9,056 nucleotides of DNA from a bacterium (GTDB lineage: Bacteria > Bacillota_I > Bacilli_A > RFN20 > CAG-826), in assembly GCA_004561785.1 (NCBI GenBank), contig SFUB01000054.1:1-9056 (forward strand), read 5' to 3'. The position numbers were made by a program, and so were the translations under genes. Below, piece after piece: positions 5,964 through 9,056 of this stretch (its first letter is position 1; the number at the start of each line of letters is the position of its first letter). Under the pieces are notes generated by a model, which saw only the letters and a list, made by a program, of their open reading frames with translations, was not told the DNA's origin and searched no databases.

Positions 5964-6674
5964 ATGGAGAAGAGACCCCGATTCAGCGACCTTTTGATTT
6001 CGATCCTCCTTTACCTGTTCGCGGTGAGCCTCCCCGCCTTAAGCGGATTGCCTGGCTTGGAGCAAACGAGGATCCGCTTCGTCTTTCGTTTGGCCTTTTT
6101 CCTTTTCCTCGCCTTGTTCGGCTTCCTTCGCTTCCCCAAACCCGGCAAATTCGCTTGGCGTTACCTCCCTTTCTTTCTTTTGCCGTTCACCAACCTTTTG
6201 GTGATCGCAATCCAAGGAGGGGCCTCTTTTTCCTTTTCTTATGACGACGGGATTCGCTTGGTTGATCTTTTCCTAACGGTCGCCATCGAGGAAACCCTTT
6301 TCCGCGTTTTGCCTTTCATAGGCTTGGCGGGAGAAAAGGAAAAGAGGACGTGGATCGTCCTCTCTTCGGTTTTGTTCTCGCTTTGCCACTTGGCCGGAGG
6401 CTCGTGGATGCAGGGCGTCTATTGCCTGGGCTTAGGCTTGGCTCTCGCCTCTTTGTCGGTTTATGGGGGAGGGGTCTATTATGCCTTCCTTTTGCATTTC
6501 GCCTTCAATCTATTCAACGGCGAGTTCGTTTCCTATTTAGGAGGGACGAACCTAGACGCGATCTATTTCGCCGTGAACGTATCCGCCGGAATCGCCTTTG
6601 CCGCCTATTACTTATTCTTGATCTTCCTTCGCTTTAAGCGGGGAGGAAGTTCTCAAAGATATACCCATCGCTAG
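5964..6674 (+). CDS. CPBP-family (CAAX/ABI) intramembrane glutamic protease
   Basis: Polytopic membrane protein of 236 residues from the ATG at 5964 (239 from the in-frame ATG at 5955). It carries the CPBP signature in order: EETLFR (about 109-114; the EExxxR motif with the catalytic Glu), the His of FSLCH (about 142) and HFAFN (178-182; the HxxxN motif). These residues line the active site in CAAX-type intramembrane proteases. Bacterial members act in bacteriocin self-immunity, peptide maturation or membrane-protein turnover; the substrate here is unknown. I prefer 5964 because the 5955 ATG overlaps the -10 box and because GGAAGGG abuts 5964 too closely to act as a normal ribosome-binding site. 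The gene is divergent from the Lgt-like gene. Its last 41 bases overlap the end of the convergent GDPD lipoprotein gene, and no terminator separates them. Confidence 0.85.
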   Translation: MEKRPRFSDLLISILLYLFAVSLPALSGLPGLEQTRIRFVFRLAFFLFLALFGFLRFPKPGKFAWRYLPFFLLPFTNLLVIAIQGGASFSFSYDDGIRLVDLFLTVAIEETLFRVLPFIGLAGEKEKRTWIVLSSVLFSLCHLAGGSWMQGVYCLGLGLALASLSVYGGGVYYAFLLHFAFNLFNGEFVSYLGGTNLDAIYFAVNVSAGIAFAAYYLFLIFLRFKRGGSSQRYTHR

Positions 6675-7527
6675 AATCCTTGACCTGGTCGTACATGCTT
6701 TGGGACGTGAGGGTCCAAGAGAAGACCTTATGACCGTGGCTTCGGTAGGAAACGCATTTGGGGTTGGTCAATACGTCGTACCCGGCCGCGACGAAATCGG
6801 GTGGGTTTTGCAATCCGTCTTTTTCGCCTAGAACCGGATCGATGAGCTCTTTGTTGGTGCCGTTGGAGATGAATAGGCCCGCAGCGTATTCGCTGTCCAG
6901 GATCGGAAGAATCGCCTCCCAGCTGAAGGAGCAGAAGATGACGTTCTTCGGATCGACGCCGAGGCGCCTCGTCTCCGCCAGTACGGCATTGCCAAGCTTC
7001 GTGGGGTTCTCGTCGTCTAGGCCGAAGGTCTTCAATTCAACTAAGAGGGGCGTGCTGCTTTCTTTCACGCATTCGTAGGTCTCTTCCAAAGAAGGGAGCA
7101 TCTCTCCGTCTTCGAGCAATACATTATTCCGGATATCCTCGAATTCGTTGGTCTCGATGTTGCCGTATCCGGTTAGCATCGAATCATGGGAGATGATGAG
7201 TTTGTCGTCGGAGGTGATGTGGACGTCGGTCTCGATCCCGAATCCCTTCTCGCAGGCGGCGCGGAAGGCGTTGAGGGAATTCTTTGGATTCGTCTCGTCG
7301 TGATAGCCGCGGTGGGCGATGGGCCCGTAGAAGCGGGGGTTCAGATCCTCCATCTTCACCTTGCTTGGGGCTTCGCTAGAAGAGAGGGGCCCTTCTGAAG
7401 AAATGGATTCCGTGGAAAAGGAATCTTCAAAGGAAGAAAAACTTTCCGAAGAAGAGGGCGCGCTGGGGGAACAGGCGCACAAGGAAAGCAGGGAAAGGAG
7501 GAATAGAGGGGTGTTTAGGGATTTCAT
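6634..7527 (-). CDS. Extracytoplasmic glycerophosphodiester phosphodiesterase-type lipoprotein
   Basis: A 297-residue lipoprotein of the GDPD family, whose known members hydrolyse glycerophosphodiesters to sn-glycerol 3-phosphate and an alcohol. Residues 1-18 are a signal peptide; LCAC puts the lipidated cysteine at 19. A Ser/Glu-rich linker follows to about residue 56. The TIM-barrel domain shows HRG (72-74), ETDVH (99-103), HD (114-115) and ELK (164-166), covering the two catalytic histidines and the metal ligands E99, D101 and E164. FCSFSWEAI and VFSWTL near the C-terminus are also typical. The usual PENS/PENT is PKNS, and the Arg-Thr after HD is absent. An ATG 8 nt upstream stops after three codons, so 7527 is the start. 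Ribosome-binding sites are poor (AAGG 12 nt away). It is divergent from a second GDPD gene and overlaps the CPBP gene at its 3' end. Confidence 0.88.
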   Translation of the reverse strand: MKSLNTPLFLLSLLSLCACSPSAPSSSESFSSFEDSFSTESISSEGPLSSSEAPSKVKMEDLNPRFYGPIAHRGYHDETNPKNSLNAFRAACEKGFGIETDVHITSDDKLIISHDSMLTGYGNIETNEFEDIRNNVLLEDGEMLPSLEETYECVKESSTPLLVELKTFGLDDENPTKLGNAVLAETRRLGVDPKNVIFCSFSWEAILPILDSEYAAGLFISNGTNKELIDPVLGEKDGLQNPPDFVAAGYDVLTNPKCVSYRSHGHKVFSWTLTSQSMYDQVKDSSDGYIFENFLPA

Positions 7528-7533
7528 GATTTC

Positions 7534-7539
7534 ATTGTA
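7534..7539 (-). promoter_or_regulatory. -10-like box of the GDPD lipoprotein gene, possibly leaderless
   Basis: TACAAT on the - strand (7539-7534) ends exactly 6 nt before the ATG at 7527, the same geometry as the Lgt-like gene. No good -35 is visible at 16-18 nt. An AAGG just upstream of the box could instead serve as a distant Shine-Dalgarno, in which case the promoter lies further away. Confidence 0.35.
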
Positions 7540-7563
7540 CCTTGCCTTGAAATTAGATTCTTG

Positions 7564-7728
7564 AAAATCTTAAAGAGAGAAAAGGCGGAGGAATCGAAAA
7601 AACGAAAAATCGACGAAAAAACTGGGAAAAAACGATAATTGCTCGCTCTTTTGCGAATTATGCAAAAAAAGAACTAACGCACCTTTGCCGTCGGAATGCA
7701 TATACAATAAGTTCAAAGAGGTCTTTGT
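7564..7728. promoter_or_regulatory. A-tract-rich divergent intergenic region between two GDPD genes
   Basis: This 201-bp gap (7528-7728) separates head-to-head GDPD paralogues. A-tracts lie at 7597-7602, 7605-7609, 7616-7621, 7627-7632 and 7664-7670; the second to fourth are centred about 11 bp apart, near one helical turn, so the DNA is probably curved. An imperfect dyad, ATAATT...AATTAT (7635-7661), sits between the tracts. On the + side, TATACAAT (7701-7708) is a likely -10 region, and AAAGAGG (7715-7721) is a good Shine-Dalgarno 7 nt before the ATG at 7729. No clear -35 box is visible for either gene, so UP-element or curvature effects, or an activator, may compensate. Confidence 0.45.
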
Positions 7729-8448
7729 ATGCAAAAAGCCAATCTAGATTCGATCTTTGCTTCCTTCCACAATGGGGTCGCCCACCGCGGCCTTCATGAC
7801 GAGGTCCGCCCCGAGAATTCGAAAGCCGCCTTCGCCCACGCCATGGAGCTCGGTTTGCCTTTCGAGACCGACGTCCATTTGACCGCCGATCATCGCTTGG
7901 TCATCAACCACGACCACGAACTTGGCCGCGTCACGGGGAAAGACGGGGTCATCGAGAAATTGACCTTGCAAGAAATCAAGGACAACTACCGTCTCAAAGA
8001 CGGCTCGCAGCTCATGGAGATGGGCGAATTGCTCTCCTTCTGGGACGAAAAGGTCCCCATGGTGCTCGAAATCAAAGAATATTTCGGCAATGGCGAAGAC
8101 ATCAAGGCGGCTTTGAAGCCTTTGCTCGATCCGATCAAAGACCTGAGCAAACTGGTTCTCATATCCTTCTCGGCGAACGCCCTTCGAATCTGGAAGGAGG
8201 AAAAGTGGAACCGTGGCCTTCTCATCGGAGGCGGGGAGATCGATCACCCGTCTTTGCCGAACGATTTCGAATTCCTCGACGTCGATTTCACCCTTTTGAG
8301 CGATCCGCGGCTTCTTGCTTACAAGAATCCGGGCCAGAAAGTCCTTTCCTGGACCATCCATGACGAAAACAGCCTTTCCATCGCAAGGGCCCATAGCGAC
8401 GCGATGACCTTTGAGATCCTCCCCCCGGAACGCCTGCAAGGCAATTGA
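7729..8448 (+). CDS. Cytoplasmic glycerophosphodiester phosphodiesterase family protein
   Basis: A 239-residue GDPD-family protein without signal peptide or membrane helix, hence probably cytoplasmic. It has the full family pattern: HRG (19-21), RPENS (27-31), ETDVH (46-50), HD (61-62) followed by GRVTG, EIK (114-116), LISFSA (144-149) and LSWTI (206-210). H19 and H61 are the expected catalytic pair; E46, D48 and E114 are the metal ligands. The length suits a single-domain bacterial GDPD. The expected products are sn-glycerol 3-phosphate and an alcohol, for lipid or teichoic-acid recycling; the substrate is not evident. It has a good ribosome-binding site (AAAGAGG, 7 nt spacing) and its own promoter region. 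It is about half identical to the divergent lipoprotein GDPD around the active site. The next gene starts 6 nt after its stop, so they probably form an operon. Confidence 0.9.
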   Translation: MQKANLDSIFASFHNGVAHRGLHDEVRPENSKAAFAHAMELGLPFETDVHLTADHRLVINHDHELGRVTGKDGVIEKLTLQEIKDNYRLKDGSQLMEMGELLSFWDEKVPMVLEIKEYFGNGEDIKAALKPLLDPIKDLSKLVLISFSANALRIWKEEKWNRGLLIGGGEIDHPSLPNDFEFLDVDFTLLSDPRLLAYKNPGQKVLSWTIHDENSLSIARAHSDAMTFEILPPERLQGN

Positions 8449-8454
8449 ACGAAC

Positions 8455-9056
8455 ATGGATAAGACCTTCTTCCAAAAAGCGTTGCCCGTGTTTCCGCAGG
8501 GGTATGAACGCACCCTCAATGCCTCCTTTTATTTCGTCCTGGATCTCTCCCTCCGAAAAGGGATGGTCCTCCATCTATCCGGCGTCAGCGATTATCAGGT
8601 TTTCCTGAACGGAAGGCTCCTTCATTACGGCCCCGCCCGCAGCGCTTTCCAAAAGCACCAAGTCGACGTCATCCCCCTTGAGGGCGAAGGGCTTTGCCGC
8701 TTGGCGATCGAGCTTTCAAGCTATCAATGCCTCTCTTTCACCCGCGTCAAAGAAGACGGCTTCCTCTGCGCGGAGATCTTCGACGCGGAAGGGAATAGCC
8801 TATACACGACCTTCTCCTTCCGCTGCTATTTGAATTCCACGCGCCTAAGGAAAGTCATTCGCTTCAGCTACCAGAGGGAATTCAGCGAATCCTATCGGCT
8901 CGATGAGGAAACCTGGAAAAGCATCTTCCTCCCTGGAGGCAAAGTGGCTTTGAAAGAGGTTGAGGCCAAGCCCATCGTCACGTATGACGAATATTGGGAG
9001 AGGATAACCCATTACCCAACCCTAAAAGAGAAAGAGGCCCTTCTCATCGAAGGAGG
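8455..9056 (+). CDS. Alpha-L-rhamnosidase-like (GH78-type) protein, N-terminal part, runs off the window
   Basis: The frame is open from the ATG at 8455 to the window end (200 codons plus 2 nt), so only the N-terminus is visible. It has no signal peptide and is probably cytoplasmic. Residues about 35-95 form a beta-sandwich segment with YQVFLNGRLLHYGPARSA, matching the N-terminal accessory domain of GH78 alpha-L-rhamnosidases, where an NG turn is followed by GPxR. YQREFSESYRL (139-149) also fits sequence seen ahead of the catalytic domain in that family. The (alpha/alpha)6 catalytic barrel would lie beyond the window, so activity cannot be judged. The ATG is 6 nt after the GDPD stop and lacks a good Shine-Dalgarno (AAGG is 13 nt away), suggesting translational coupling. 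A link between the two enzymes, such as breakdown of a glycosylated glycerophosphodiester, is possible but speculative. Confidence 0.6.
   Translation, partial: MDKTFFQKALPVFPQGYERTLNASFYFVLDLSLRKGMVLHLSGVSDYQVFLNGRLLHYGPARSAFQKHQVDVIPLEGEGLCRLAIELSSYQCLSFTRVKEDGFLCAEIFDAEGNSLYTTFSFRCYLNSTRLRKVIRFSYQREFSESYRLDEETWKSIFLPGGKVALKEVEAKPIVTYDEYWERITHYPTLKEKEALLIEG

Noticed and set aside
7627..7661. Intrinsic terminator on the - strand (AT-rich stem followed by TTTTTT)
   Set aside because: The stem is weak and bulged, and no - strand gene ends there; the T-run is one of several A-tracts on the + strand.
7597..7670. Short-repeat array such as CRISPR in the A-rich gap
   Set aside because: The CGAAAAA-like units are irregular and too short; no repeat of about 25-37 bp with unique spacers exists, and there are no cas genes.
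7744..8574. 276-codon open frame on the - strand across the cytosolic GDPD gene
   Set aside because: It is antisense to a clear GDPD and to the rhamnosidase-like gene; its translation has no recognisable motif and no promoter or ribosome-binding site supports it.

Overview
The window looks like chromosomal DNA of a Gram-positive-type bacterium, most likely an uncultured gut-associated member of the Bacilli (Mollicutes/Erysipelotrichia-related lineages). Reasons: three lipoproteins with signal-peptidase-II lipoboxes, two of them followed by Ser-rich linkers; a DUF6273/InlB-type surface lipoprotein; an Lgt-like enzyme; a CPBP membrane protease; TGA used as a stop (so not the Mycoplasma code); roughly balanced base composition. 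This placement is inference from gene style, not from a marker gene. There is no sign of phage, transposon, CRISPR array, rRNA or tRNA.

Layout: (1) bases 1-397, 3' end of an unrecognised gene on the + strand; (2) 399-2396, a 665-residue multidomain surface lipoprotein starting one base after the previous stop; (3) 2397-2595, a non-coding, hairpin-rich gap that ends in a promoter; (4) 2596-5069, a three-gene module: ECF-type sigma factor, overlapping single-pass membrane protein (putative anti-sigma factor), and a lipoprotein that resembles the extracytoplasmic part of that membrane protein; (5) a bidirectional terminator at 5080-5118; (6) divergent genes for an Lgt-like protein (-) and a CPBP intramembrane protease (+), separated by 79 bp holding two promoters; (7) a secreted GDPD-type lipoprotein (-), whose 3' end overlaps the CPBP gene by 41 bp; (8) a 201-bp A-tract-rich divergent promoter region; (9) a cytosolic GDPD paralogue (+) closely followed by the start of an alpha-L-rhamnosidase-like protein that runs off the window.

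The most interesting system is the sigma/membrane protein/lipoprotein module. An almost identical element (15-mer with 14/15 matches, then GTAT at exactly the same spacing) precedes both the sigma gene and the lipoprotein gene. This suggests that the sigma factor activates its own operon and the lipoprotein. Because the lipoprotein and the outer domain of the membrane protein appear homologous, a feedback or decoy circuit at the cell surface is plausible. A hairpin that would hide the lipoprotein ribosome-binding site only in read-through transcripts may add a further layer.

A second theme is start-site architecture: at three genes a TANAAT hexamer lies only 6-7 nt before the ATG, which points to leaderless transcripts. 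A third is the head-to-head pair of GDPD paralogues, one predicted outside the cell and one inside.
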